Assembly (NCBI RefSeq): GCF_901875555.1
Contig: NZ_CABFMD010000037.1
Coordinates: forward strand, 42,975 to 106,974
Source of the DNA: Streptococcus parasanguinis
GTDB lineage: Bacteria > Bacillota > Bacilli > Lactobacillales > Streptococcaceae
Direction of reading: 5' to 3'
DNA length: 64,000 nucleotides
Shown here: in pieces, positions 10,374-18,212 of the stretch
Position numbering within the stretch: the stretch's first letter is position 1
Layout: every line of letters begins with the position of its first letter
Position numbers and translations under genes: made by a program
The notes under the pieces: generated by a model
Told to the model about the DNA's origin: nothing
Database searches by the model: none
Seen by the model: only the letters and a program-made list of their open reading frames with translations

Positions 10374-10400
10374 TTATCTTAAACGCATTGAGGCTGTCAT
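10374..10400 (-). CDS. mefL: mef(E) leader peptide MTASMRLR
   Basis: Eight-residue frame MTASMRLR then TAA, with GGAGGAACCGAAACT before its ATG. This is the known MefL peptide of the macrolide-inducible mef(E)-mel operon. It precedes two hairpin regions (about 10325-10372 and 10168-10212), so inducible attenuation appears intact. Confidence 0.88.
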   Translation of the reverse strand: MTASMRLR

Positions 10401-10491
10401 AGTTTCGGTTCCTCCTACATCTTTGTTTATATCAATTTATAGTATAACACAACAAGATGATATGTTCAATATAAAAGTTATGGAATGAGAC

Positions 10492-10662
10492 TCATACTTC
10501 CAATTCGATGCCAGATTTAAAGGATATGACGAAGTTTTCTTCATAGACTGTAACGCTCTGGATTATCTTCCTTAGTAGCAAGCGATTAGCTTTCACAAAA
10601 TCTTCTGTTTGTAGTTTTAAAAATTCATCAGGATTTTCTAACTCAACCTCAAAATATTTCAT
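10492..10662 (-). pseudogene. Large serine recombinase, C-terminal fragment
   Basis: A 56-residue frame from the ATG at 10662 ends in RKIIQSVTVYEENFVISFK followed by SGIELEV. The pattern of a conserved Arg-rich helix, a Val-x-Val strand, and Phe-x-x-Gly-x-Glu at the extreme carboxy end is that of TndX/TnpX-type serine recombinases. The catalytic resolvase domain is absent. It may be a relic of the recombinase that mobilised part of mega, though a coincidental small gene cannot be excluded. Confidence 0.45.
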
Positions 10663-10719
10663 TTTACATTCCCTCATTTCATTTATTGATAAATTGAGTT
10701 TGCAAAAAAGAGTGGACAA

Positions 10720-11183
10720 TTTTTGTCTACTCTTAACCTTTAAAATAGTTTTTTTTAATCGATTTGAAGTTGCCTAAATTATTACTTATTCGGTAAAATG
10801 AAGTATTGCTTTCAACAGATTTCCTTCAACTACACTTCACTTGATTCAAACAAGGTGGGTACATTTCTATTCCCACAAACTCCTTGTCAATGGAAACAAA
10901 CACGTACCCACAGGGTAAATGGAAATAGAAACTGATAATTTCTAGCTATCACTTCTACTCATTCCAAAAATTTTCTCACTCTGATACTTACCCACCATAA
11001 AGCAAAAAGCCTTGCAATCAAGGCTTTCATTATCCCTTTCGTTCAAAGGTTTCTAAGCTTTTACGAGCAGAGCGACACACTCAGCGGTTCGCTATCTCCG
11101 TTCTGTCTGCGTGCTAGCACTTGTCAATCACGGACAGCTATCGCATGGGCGGAAGTAAATGCTAATCTTCGTCGTTTTACTCC
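10720..11183. other. Gene-free right part of mega
   Basis: No convincing reading frame on either strand. The stretch holds several short imperfect repeats (GTACCCAC/GTGGGTAC near 10855 and 10910) and a hairpin GCCTTGCAATCAAGGC near 11012. These may be folded RNA or decayed coding sequence. I see no recognised family. Confidence 0.5.
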
Positions 11184-11375
11184 TTGACTAGCAAACTTAC
11201 CGCCTCAACATGTCCTGTATGTGGAAATAAAACACGATTAAAGATAAGGGAAGATACTGAATTAAAAAAATTCCCCCTCTATTGTCCGAAATGCAGACAA
11301 GAAAATTTAATTGAAATAAAGCAGTTCAAAGTAACTGTGATTACAGAGCCAGACGCAAAGACGCAGAGCCGATAA
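11184..11375 (+). pseudogene. Tn916 small cysteine-rich KTR-type protein (orf6 region), 5' end replaced by mega
   Basis: From 11211 the frame encodes CPVCGNKTRLKIRED and CPKCRQ, two Cys-x-x-Cys pairs of a zinc-ribbon KTR peptide normally located directly after tet(M). Its first ~10 codons (NYKWILC) and ribosome site GGAGGAG remain near 5664-5704, on the other side of mega. A TTG at 11184 within mega could start a hybrid product, but no good ribosome site precedes it. Expression is doubtful. Confidence 0.7.
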
Positions 11376-11408
11376 AATGAGATTAATACAATCTCATTTT
11401 ATCGGCTC
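11367..11408. terminator. Bidirectional terminator between KTR gene and orf9
   Basis: Long perfect stem with arms AGCCGATAAAATGAGATT and its complement, followed by CTTT. It lies between the rightward KTR gene and leftward orf9 and could serve both. Confidence 0.75.
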
Positions 11409-11434
11409 TTTCCGTTATGTATGGATTCTTTTAA

Positions 11435-11788
11435 TTAGTCTTCGATGTTTCTTGCTTCGTTGATACCGCTGGCTAAAGATTCCATTAAGGATAGTTCTTT
11501 GTCTGTAAAGCTATCCATGTATTTCTCTATCTGTAATCGTCGGGTGCTTTTTACCAAGTTATTAGCAGGTAAGAAAAATTCATCAACGGAAACATGAAGT
11601 AACGATACAAGGTCATAAAGAACTTGTATGCTGGGGTGTTGCCCTTTATTTTCAATATTAGTTAAGTACCGTGGGTCAATTTCAATCAATGCTCCCACTT
11701 GTTCACGAGTTAAACCTCGTTTCAATCGAGCTTCTTTAATGGCTAAACCAAAGGCTCTAAAATCATATTTATCTTCTTTTTTACGCAT
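11435..11788 (-). CDS. orf9: Tn916 Orf9, Xre-family repressor
   Basis: 117 residues. Helix-turn-helix at about residues 13-65 ([19 protein letters not shown]). In Tn916, Orf9 is reported to hold down the orf7 promoter, so that transcription of orf7, orf8, xis and int rises when tetracycline induces read-through across orf9 in antisense. Transcribed leftward toward mega. The mega insertion now separates it from tet(M) by 5.5 kb, which may change that antisense effect. Confidence 0.9.
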   Translation of the reverse strand: MRKKEDKYDFRAFGLAIKEARLKRGLTREQVGALIEIDPRYLTNIENKGQHPSIQVLYDLVSLLHVSVDEFFLPANNLVKSTRRLQIEKYMDSFTDKELSLMESLASGINEARNIED

Positions 11789-12291
11789 AGTAGACCACCT
11801 CTATACATTTTATTGTTCCTACTGAATTAAAAACAGGTATAGAAAAACGTGTTATATGGTTTATAGGTTTATATTTAATAAAAAGCACTACTAAACGCCA
11901 ATAAAAAAACCGTTATATGGTAGTGCTATTTACGCTGTTAAAATATTGTATATTACTTCCAAATGGCGGTTTGTTGGAGGTCAACGTCGCCATGAAGTAC
12001 ATCATATACAATAAATTTCCTTACATTGGGTTCTTGTCAAAAAAAGTCGTCTATCTGCAATAGATAAGTACGTCCACCAATGTGGTTTTATAAATCATAT
12101 AGATAGAATAACAGAAGCATGTAAACAGAGAAATAAATCTGTTTATATGCTTTTTTGGCTATTCAGAACTTTTTTACAAAGTTTATTTATCAGTAATGCA
12201 ACAAATCCCCCTTTCACATTGGGACTAAGAGTGAAAGGAGATAAACGAGCAAGGCTCACTTCCTTTCCTAGACAGAAAGGGGGTGAGAAAC
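11789..12291. promoter_or_regulatory. orf9/orf7 divergent control region
   Basis: No credible gene. It contains the divergent start regions of orf9 and orf7, several inverted repeats (for example GTTATATGG near 11852 and 11912) and the strong ribosome site AAAGGGGGTGAG before orf7. The Tn916 model places the Orf9-repressed promoter here. Confidence 0.6.
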
Positions 12292-12714
12292 ATGAAACCA
12301 TCTTCTTTTCAGACCACAATAGAAAATCAGTTTGACTATATCTGTAAACGTGCTATGGAAGACGAGCGAAAGAATTATATGCTTTATCTTTCAAGGATTG
12401 CAAAGCGTGAGGTGTCCTTTTCGGATGTTGGCGATTATCTTGTTAGCCAGTTTGCGACAACAGATAACTATTCAACTGACTTTCAGATTTTTACACTCAA
12501 TGGGTTATCAGTAGGCGTTGAAAATGATTTGTTGAGTGAAGCATTACGTGAGTTGCCAGACAAGAAACGTGAAATTCTACTGCTGTTTTACTTTATGGAC
12601 ATGAGCGATTCAGAAATTACAGACCTGTTGAAATTGAACCGTTCTACTGTCTATCGGCATAGAACCAGTGGACTAGCCTTAATTAAAAAGTTTATGGAGG
12701 AATTTGAAGAATGA
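12292..12714 (+). CDS. orf7: Tn916 Orf7, sigma-70-like regulator
   Basis: 140 residues from ATG 12292, behind AAAGGGGGTGAGAAAC. The carboxy half (about 85-135) is a sigma region-4-type helix-turn-helix (LPDKKREILLLFYF then SDSEITDLLKLNRSTVYRH). Orf7 and Orf8 are needed in Tn916 to turn on xis, int and the transfer genes. Overlaps orf8 by 4 bases (ATGA). Confidence 0.9.
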   Translation: MKPSSFQTTIENQFDYICKRAMEDERKNYMLYLSRIAKREVSFSDVGDYLVSQFATTDNYSTDFQIFTLNGLSVGVENDLLSEALRELPDKKREILLLFYFMDMSDSEITDLLKLNRSTVYRHRTSGLALIKKFMEEFEE

Positions 12715-12941
12715 AAACACAATATCCTATGATTCCCTTTCCTCTCATTGTAAAGGCAACAGATGGCGATACCGAAGCGATTAACCAGATTCTACATCAT
12801 TACAGAGGGTACATAACGAAGCGTTCCCTACGACTTATGAAAGATGAATATGGCAATCAAAGTATGGTCGTTGATGAAGTCTTACGTGGAAGAATGGAAA
12901 CCAGACTGATTACAAAGATTTTGTCATTTGAAATTAAGTAA
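12711..12941 (+). CDS. orf8: Tn916 Orf8, regulator acting with Orf7
   Basis: 76 residues, helix-turn-helix-like small protein (LIVKATDGDTEAINQIL, then KRSLRLMKDEYG). Such helix-turn-helix proteins resemble the amino-terminal part of sigma factors; with Orf7 it may form a split sigma-like activator. Translationally coupled to orf7. Confidence 0.88.
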   Translation: MKTQYPMIPFPLIVKATDGDTEAINQILHHYRGYITKRSLRLMKDEYGNQSMVVDEVLRGRMETRLITKILSFEIK

Positions 12942-13401
12942 TATCCTCTCTCCTTTCGTGGAAGCGTGCTAAACCATTCCACGCTTCCCGAACAGGGAGG
13001 TTTGTTATTCCACCAAAGCATATTGAGCTTTCAATGTGTTTTGATAGGCTAACGAGCCATTGTTCTTTGAAAACTGAATAAAAGTAATCGAATACGTTTC
13101 GATAAGAAAAGAGCCAACGGAACTAACCGCCATGACCTATCTTATAAAGATAGCGAGCGATTCATGTTAGTGATCCGAGAAGCAATCTTTAGCAGGATTG
13201 CCTGCAACGACATTCTTATCGTGATAATGATACTCCCATACAGTCAATAGTCCGAGCGTGATAAAACCGTCGCAGGCAATGAGTATGGCTACATGAGAAC
13301 CATGCAGGGGTGGAACTCCCGTGAGCTTTGCTAAAGCTGTTCGATTGCTGGTAAAACAACTTTTATGAAATCCAAATAAGTGATTTGGAAAGGAGGATTT
13401 T
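12942..13401. other. orf8-xis intergenic region of Tn916
   Basis: About 460 bases with no convincing gene. It includes a structured-looking GC-richer stretch (about 13130-13345) with internal complementarity such as AGCTTTGCTAAAGCT, and the xis ribosome site GGAAAGGAGG. It may be a leader RNA for xis-int or a relic of orf10. I recognise no RNA family. Confidence 0.45.
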
Positions 13402-13605
13402 ATGAAGCAGACTGACATTCCTATTTGGGAACGTTATACCCTAACCATTGAAGAAGCGTCAAAATATTTTCGTATTGGCGAAAACAAGCTACGACGCTTG
13501 GCAGAGGAAAATAAAAATGCAAATTGGCTGATTATGAATGGCAATCGTATTCAGATTAAACGAAAACAATTTGAAAAAATTATAGATACATTGGACGCAA
13601 TCTAG
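13402..13605 (+). CDS. xis: Tn916 excisionase Xis
   Basis: 67 residues with a winged-helix excisionase fold: [22 protein letters not shown] forms the recognition region. Xis bends DNA near the element ends and directs Int toward excision. Preceded by AAAGGAGG. Sits 81 bases upstream of int as in Tn916, and is intact. Confidence 0.96.
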
Positions 13606-13686
13606 CGTCGCCAAAGGGTCTTGTATATGATAAAATAGTATTAAGTCGTATCAAGGCTCTTTCCATAAAGGAAAGGAGCAAATGCC

Positions 13687-14904
13687 ATGTCAGAAAAAAG
13701 ACGTGACAATAAAGGTCGAATCTTAAAGACTGGAGAGAGCCAACGAAAAGACGGAAGATACTTATACAAATATATAGATTCATTTGGAGAACCGCAATTT
13801 GTTTACTCGTGGAAACTTGTGGCTACAGACCGAGTACCAGCAGGAAAGCGTGATTGTATCTCACTTAGAGAGAAAATCGCAGAGTTACAGAAAGACATTC
13901 ATGATGGTATTGATGTTGTAGGAAAGAAAATGACACTCTGCCAGCTTTACGCAAAACAGAACGCTCAAAGACCAAAGGTTAGAAAAAACACTGAAACTGG
14001 ACGCAAATATCTTATGGATATTTTGAAGAAAGACAAGTTAGGTGTAAGAAGTATTGACAGTATTAAGCCATCAGACGCTAAAGAATGGGCTATTAGAATG
14101 AGTGAAAATGGTTATGCTTATCAAACCATCAATAACTACAAACGTTCTTTAAAGGCTTCATTCTATATTGCTATACAAGATGATTGTGTTCGGAAGAATC
14201 CATTTGACTTTCAACTGAAAGCAGTTCTTGATGATGATACTGTCCCTAAGACCGTACTAACAGAAGAACAGGAAGAAAAACTGTTAGCCTTTGCAAAAGC
14301 TGATAAAACCTACAGCAAAAATTATGATGAAATTCTGATACTCTTAAAAACAGGTCTTCGTATTTCAGAGTTTGGTGGTTTGACACTTCCAGATTTAGAT
14401 TTTGAGAATCGTCTTGTCAATATAGACCATCAGCTATTGAGAGATACTGAAATTGGGTACTACATTGAAACACCAAAGACCAAAAGTGGCGAACGTCAAG
14501 TTCCTATGGTTGAAGAAGCCTATCAAGCATTTAAGCGAGTGTTAGCGAATCGAAAGAATGATAAGCGTGTTGAGATTGATGGATATAGTGATTTCCTCTT
14601 TCTTAATAGAAAGAACTATCCAAAAGTGGCAAGTGATTACAACGGCATGATGAAAGGTCTTGTTAAGAAATACAATAAGTATAACGAGGATAAATTGCCA
14701 CACATCACTCCACATAGTTTGCGACATACATTCTGTACCAACTATGCAAATGCAGGAATGAATCCAAAGGCATTACAGTACATTATGGGACATGCTAATA
14801 TAGCCATGACGCTGAACTATTACGCACATGCAACATTCGATTCTGCAATGGCAGAAATGAAACGCTTGAATAAAGAGAAGCAACAGGAGCGTCTTGTTGC
14901 TTAG
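13687..14904 (+). CDS. int: Tn916 integrase, tyrosine recombinase
   Basis: 405 residues, full length. The amino-terminal arm-binding domain (about 1-70) is followed by a SAM-like core-binding domain (about 85-170) and the catalytic domain with GLRISEF (Arg), HSLRHTF (His-x-x-Arg), GHANIAMT and nucleophile Y379 in LNYYAH. It cuts and joins the element ends with coupling sequences. All catalytic residues are visible, so excision should be possible. Confidence 0.97.
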   Translation: MSEKRRDNKGRILKTGESQRKDGRYLYKYIDSFGEPQFVYSWKLVATDRVPAGKRDCISLREKIAELQKDIHDGIDVVGKKMTLCQLYAKQNAQRPKVRKNTETGRKYLMDILKKDKLGVRSIDSIKPSDAKEWAIRMSENGYAYQTINNYKRSLKASFYIAIQDDCVRKNPFDFQLKAVLDDDTVPKTVLTEEQEEKLLAFAKADKTYSKNYDEILILLKTGLRISEFGGLTLPDLDFENRLVNIDHQLLRDTEIGYYIETPKTKSGERQVPMVEEAYQAFKRVLANRKNDKRVEIDGYSDFLFLNRKNYPKVASDYNGMMKGLVKKYNKYNEDKLPHITPHSLRHTFCTNYANAGMNPKALQYIMGHANIAMTLNYYAHATFDSAMAEMKRLNKEKQQERLVA

Positions 14905-15076
14905 TAGTACAAATGAATTTACTACTTATTTACCACTTCTGACAGCTAAGACATGAGGAAATATGCAAAGAAACGTGAAGTATCTTCCTACAGTAAAAAT
15001 ACTCGAAAGCACATAGAATAAGGCTTTACGAGCATTTAAGAAAATATAAAAAGATAATTAGAAATTTATACTTTGT
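14905..15076 (+). other. Right end of Tn916 (int-proximal)
   Basis: Non-coding end ending in GATAATTAGAAATTTATAC TTTGT near 15075, the conserved Tn916 right terminus, followed directly by the coding frame of the target gene. It contains the Int/Xis binding repeats of the right arm. The exact base of the junction is uncertain by a few positions because coupling sequences vary. Confidence 0.7.
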
Positions 15077-15814
15077 TTGTGTCAAAAAAATCTAACAGAT
15101 GCTTGGGCTCAGCTCCCCAATAGTGGTCCTGTGTTAAATAATTGGTTAATGAGTGGGACGCTAGCTGTGACAGGGATTACGACAAGTTTGGCTGCCCTGA
15201 CTCAGTTAGTAAAGGACCGTGAAAATCAAGTAGATCAGGATCTTTATTTATCGGATCAAGGAAAGTGGCGGTTACCATTTTCGTATCTAACGAGCGCAAT
15301 CATCATCTCTTTTTTTATGCAGGCTCTTATGTATGTGCTGATGTGTGGCTATTTTAGAGAAGTTCCAGCACTGTCTTTATTACCTGAAGTACTCCCTATT
15401 ATGCTGCTTAGTAGCCTGCTTTCTAGTTTAGTGAATGCCATTTTTGTTTATTTTTTCCAATCAGTAGACAGTCTTGGGAAGTTTTCGACCATAGTGGGTA
15501 CAGCTTCTGGTTTTTTGGTAGGGACTTATGTACCTTTAGGTGTTCTACCTGATTTTGCACAACTACTAATGAAATGTACTCCAGCAACTTATATTGCTGC
15601 ACTTTATCGGCAAGTACTCATGAAAGAAGCATTAAATGAGACCTTTAAAGGTCAAGATAATCTTCTTCAAGAGTTTCAAGAAAAAATGGGTGTTCAGCTC
15701 AAATGGCAAGCGTTATTGACAAAGGAACAAACATACCTTATAGTGTTAGGTGGTATTCTTCTAGCTTTGGGGATTTGGGTTTCCTTAGCAAAAAGATCGA
15801 ATAAAAGAAAGTAA
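15077..15814 (+). pseudogene. ABC-2 type transporter permease, 5' end removed by ICE insertion
   Basis: The frame runs straight out of the ICE end and encodes about 245 residues with roughly six hydrophobic segments (about 20-45, 75-100, 105-130, 135-155, 165-180, 215-238), an ABC-2 permease of drug or bacteriocin exporters. The first ~40 residues, with the first helix, should lie on the far side of the ICE, outside the window. A shortened product could begin at the TTG at 15077, but it lacks a ribosome site. An ATPase partner would be expected upstream of the ICE. Confidence 0.8.
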
Positions 15815-15832
15815 GTGAGAATTGGAGTAGGA

Positions 15833-16288
15833 ATGAAGATTCGTTTTGAGGAAAAACAGGATATCCCAGAAAGCAACCCCTGTGTGGTCATTCAAGCTAA
15901 GCAATTATCTGATCAAGCACGAGAGGTGATGGACTATCTCGAACAGTTTTCGACAGTGAATCAAGTAGTGATCCCTATCAAAACAGATGATCATTTGATC
16001 ATGGTGAAAATTGATGACATTATTCTAGCCGAGATTGATAAGAATCAGCTAACCATTTATACGACAGACAAAACGTTCACCGTCAGAGACACTTTGACAA
16101 ATTTTCAACATCGGATTAATCGTCGTAATTTTTTACAGATATCACGCCACGCGGTGATGAATATCGACCATTTAGAATCGCTATCGGATAGTTTTTCAGG
16201 CAATATGATGGCTAAACTGACACGCGGAGTAAAATCAAGTGTCAGTCGGAAATATGTCAAATCCTTGATGGATTATTTAGGGGTATAG
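15833..16288 (+). CDS. LytTR-family DNA-binding regulator
   Basis: 151 residues from ATG 15833 behind GGAGTAGGA. The carboxy part (about 52-150) is a LytTR domain (VKIDDIILAEIDKNQLTIYT, then NFLQISRHAVMN). There is no receiver domain, so this is a stand-alone LytTR regulator like those of streptococcal HdrRM/BrsRM systems, controlled by a membrane partner rather than a kinase. Downstream DUF3021 is the likely partner and the truncated ABC permease upstream the likely target or co-operon. Confidence 0.88.
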   Translation: MKIRFEEKQDIPESNPCVVIQAKQLSDQAREVMDYLEQFSTVNQVVIPIKTDDHLIMVKIDDIILAEIDKNQLTIYTTDKTFTVRDTLTNFQHRINRRNFLQISRHAVMNIDHLESLSDSFSGNMMAKLTRGVKSSVSRKYVKSLMDYLGV

Positions 16289-16297
16289 GAGAAAGTG

Positions 16298-16711
16298 ATG
16301 AAACGAGTTATAGCTTATTTTGTATCTGGTATGAGGACAGGATCCTTCTTTTATTTGTGTTTGGTGTTATTATCCCATGTCTATCCTAACATCGTCTATC
16401 CCGCTGTAAATGTCCGCAATATCCTGGCGATCTTTTTAATGAGTGGAACAATGGGAGTCTTGACGTTCATTCTTGAGGAAGAAGAGTTTTTGACCTATAG
16501 TTTGCGTGTGGTCCTGCATTTAGTTGTGACAGCTACCATCTTAGCATTGACCTACTTATTTTTTGGCTGGGGGGCAGCCTTACGGAGCCCGATTCCTTGG
16601 TTGATCTTTCTAGCTATTTACGGCCTGATCTGGCTTTATCAGATTTGGCAGCTCCATAAAAAAACTCAACGAATCAACCAAGCTTTGTTGCATCGCAGAA
16701 AAGGGAAATAG
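16298..16711 (+). CDS. DUF3021 membrane protein, partner of LytTR regulator
   Basis: 137 residues with four hydrophobic helices (about 10-30, 42-62, 72-92, 100-122) and a basic tail. Starts 10 bases after the LytTR stop, behind ATAGGAGAAAG. DUF3021 proteins are almost always paired with a LytTR regulator and probably inhibit it at the membrane. The pair looks intact though the transporter next to it is broken. Confidence 0.85.
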   Translation: MKRVIAYFVSGMRTGSFFYLCLVLLSHVYPNIVYPAVNVRNILAIFLMSGTMGVLTFILEEEEFLTYSLRVVLHLVVTATILALTYLFFGWGAALRSPIPWLIFLAIYGLIWLYQIWQLHKKTQRINQALLHRRKGK

Positions 16712-16732
16712 TCCCAGAAAAAAGTGTATAAG

Positions 16733-16772
16733 AAAACCACGAAGTTAATAGGAAACTTCGTGGTTTTACTTT
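16733..16772. terminator. Bidirectional terminator between DUF3021 gene and tyrS
   Basis: Stem AAAACCACGAAGT / ACTTCGTGGTTTT with flanking A and T tracts, between convergent genes. Confidence 0.8.
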
Positions 16773-16773
16773 C

Positions 16774-18030
16774 TTAATAAGTCAAAACAAAGTATTTTTT
16801 CTTACCGCGACGGATAACGGTCAATTCGTTTTCTAATTTATCGCTATCGCTCAAGACATAGTCAAGGTCTTGGATGCGTTCGCCGTTAACGTAGATAGCT
16901 CCGTTTTGAACATCTTCGCGGGCTTGGCGTTTAGAATTTACCACACCAGCTGTGACCAAGAGTTCAACAATGTTGAGGTTGTCTTCTGCTTGGACCTGGT
17001 AGTTTGGCACACCACGAAGGCCTTGTTTGAGTTCTTTGACAGAAAGGTTTTTGATGTTTCCTGCAAAGAGTTGTTCTGTGATGTTGAGGGCTTCCTTGTA
17101 GGCTTCTTCACCGTGGACAAGGGTGACCACTTCACGCGCTAAGATCTTTTGAGCTAAGCGTTCATGAGGAGCAGCCTCAAACTGTTTGCGGATCTCTTCA
17201 ATCTCATCAAGTGACAAGAAAGTGAAGATCTTCAAGAAGCGCACAGCATCCGCATCCATCACATTCATCCAGAATTGGTACATTTCGTATGGAGATGTTT
17301 TGTCTGCATTGAGCCAGACCGCATTGCCTTCTGATTTACCGAATTTCTTACCAGTTGCATCTGTGATCAAAGGCACAGTCATAACATGACCAGTTTTATC
17401 TGCTTTACGACGCATCAACTCAGTACCAGCTGTCATGTTTCCCCATTGGTCAGATCCACCGATTTGAAGGGTAACATTGTGTTCTTGGTTGAGGACGTAG
17501 AAGTCATAGCCTTGCATAATTTGGTAGGCAAACTCTGTGTAAGAAATCCCTGTCTCAATCCGTTTTTTAACAGATTCTTTACTCATCATAGCATTGACTG
17601 TAAAGTATTTTCCGACATCACGAAGGAAGTCAATAAAGCTAATGCTTCCGAACCAATCGTAGTTGTTGACCATTTCGGCTTTATTGTCCCCATTTTCAAA
17701 ATCGAGGAAACGAGACAATTGCCCTTGAATGGAGCGAACCCATTCTTGTACAGTTTCTTTTGTTTGGAGACTACGTTCAGCATCTTTGAAGGACGGATCT
17801 CCAATGAGACCAGTCGCACCGCCAACGAGCGCATAAGGTTTGTGGCCTGCTAGTTGAAGACGACGGCTCGTCAAGATGGCAACCAAGTGACCAAGGTGAA
17901 GGCTGTCAGCAGTTGGATCATAACCAGTATAATAAGAAACCTGACCTTCTTCCAGTGCTTTGCGCAAGGCTTCTTCATCCGTCGTTTGAAATACCAAACC
18001 ACGCTCTTTTAGCTCATCAAAAATGTGCAT
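16774..18030 (-). CDS. tyrS: Tyrosyl-tRNA synthetase
   Basis: 418 residues, the usual length. Class I synthetase: HIGH-type motif is HLGHL (in [10 protein letters not shown]) and KMSKS-type motif is KFGKSEG. The tRNA anticodon region and an S4-like RNA-binding domain (about 350-418) complete it. I choose ATG 18030 ([10 protein letters not shown]), the family start, with AAAGGAGAAA upstream; an in-frame ATG ten codons earlier is unlikely. No T-box leader is visible in the short upstream gap. Confidence 0.97.
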   Translation of the reverse strand: MHIFDELKERGLVFQTTDEEALRKALEEGQVSYYTGYDPTADSLHLGHLVAILTSRRLQLAGHKPYALVGGATGLIGDPSFKDAERSLQTKETVQEWVRSIQGQLSRFLDFENGDNKAEMVNNYDWFGSISFIDFLRDVGKYFTVNAMMSKESVKKRIETGISYTEFAYQIMQGYDFYVLNQEHNVTLQIGGSDQWGNMTAGTELMRRKADKTGHVMTVPLITDATGKKFGKSEGNAVWLNADKTSPYEMYQFWMNVMDADAVRFLKIFTFLSLDEIEEIRKQFEAAPHERLAQKILAREVVTLVHGEEAYKEALNITEQLFAGNIKNLSVKELKQGLRGVPNYQVQAEDNLNIVELLVTAGVVNSKRQAREDVQNGAIYVNGERIQDLDYVLSDSDKLENELTVIRRGKKKYFVLTY

Positions 18031-18158
18031 GTGTCTTTTCTCCTTTATAAGTTTATTCATTTCTCTATTCTACCATAAACCACGGAAATGGCAATGCTTT
18101 CCATCATTTTCTTATCCTTACCCAGGAAGAATGAGTGACGATTTCTACGCTCTTGTGA

Positions 18159-18188
18159 TTGAAAACAAAGGGCCTAATCTGCTATAAT
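18159..18188 (+). promoter_or_regulatory. pbp1b promoter
   Basis: TTGAAA (18159-18164), 18-base spacer, TATAAT (18183-18188), 24 bases before the GTG start. Confidence 0.65.
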
Positions 18189-18212
18189 ATAGGGAACAAG
18201 GAGAAAGAATCA

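Larger units (their letters stand above)
5705..11210. mobile_element. mega macrolide-resistance element inserted in Tn916
   Basis: About 5506 bases containing umuC remnants, three small genes, msr(D) and mef(E). It splits the small KTR gene downstream of tet(M): flanking Tn916 sequence breaks at TTGTGT on the left and resumes at TGTCCTG on the right, giving a 3-bp candidate duplication TGT (5702-5704 and 11211-11213). The outer ends are an imperfect 7-base inverted repeat, TGCTGAG versus TGTTGAG. No complete transposase or recombinase is inside. mega is known to insert at several sites in streptococci. Confidence 0.88.
1..15076 (+). mobile_element. Right portion of a Tn916-family ICE carrying tet(M) and mega
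   Basis: Gene order orf15-orf14-orf13-orf12-tet(M)-[mega]-orf9-orf7-orf8-xis-int is that of Tn916, and the proteins are recognisable throughout. The left part (orf24 to orf16, oriT) lies outside the window, so an erm(B) insertion in orf20, which separates Tn2010-type from Tn2009-type elements, cannot be judged. The right end lies near 15076, just after the AT-rich int-proximal end, and abuts a truncated ABC permease gene. The element should transfer by Int/Xis excision and conjugation if the unseen left half is intact. Confidence 0.93.

Noticed and set aside
12147..12335. 62-codon frame upstream of Tn916 orf7
   Set aside because: Overlaps the orf7 control region and start in another frame, and does not match a Tn916 gene I know.
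17386..17853. 155-codon frame antisense to tyrS
   Set aside because: Opposite-strand shadow of a conserved gene without initiation signals.
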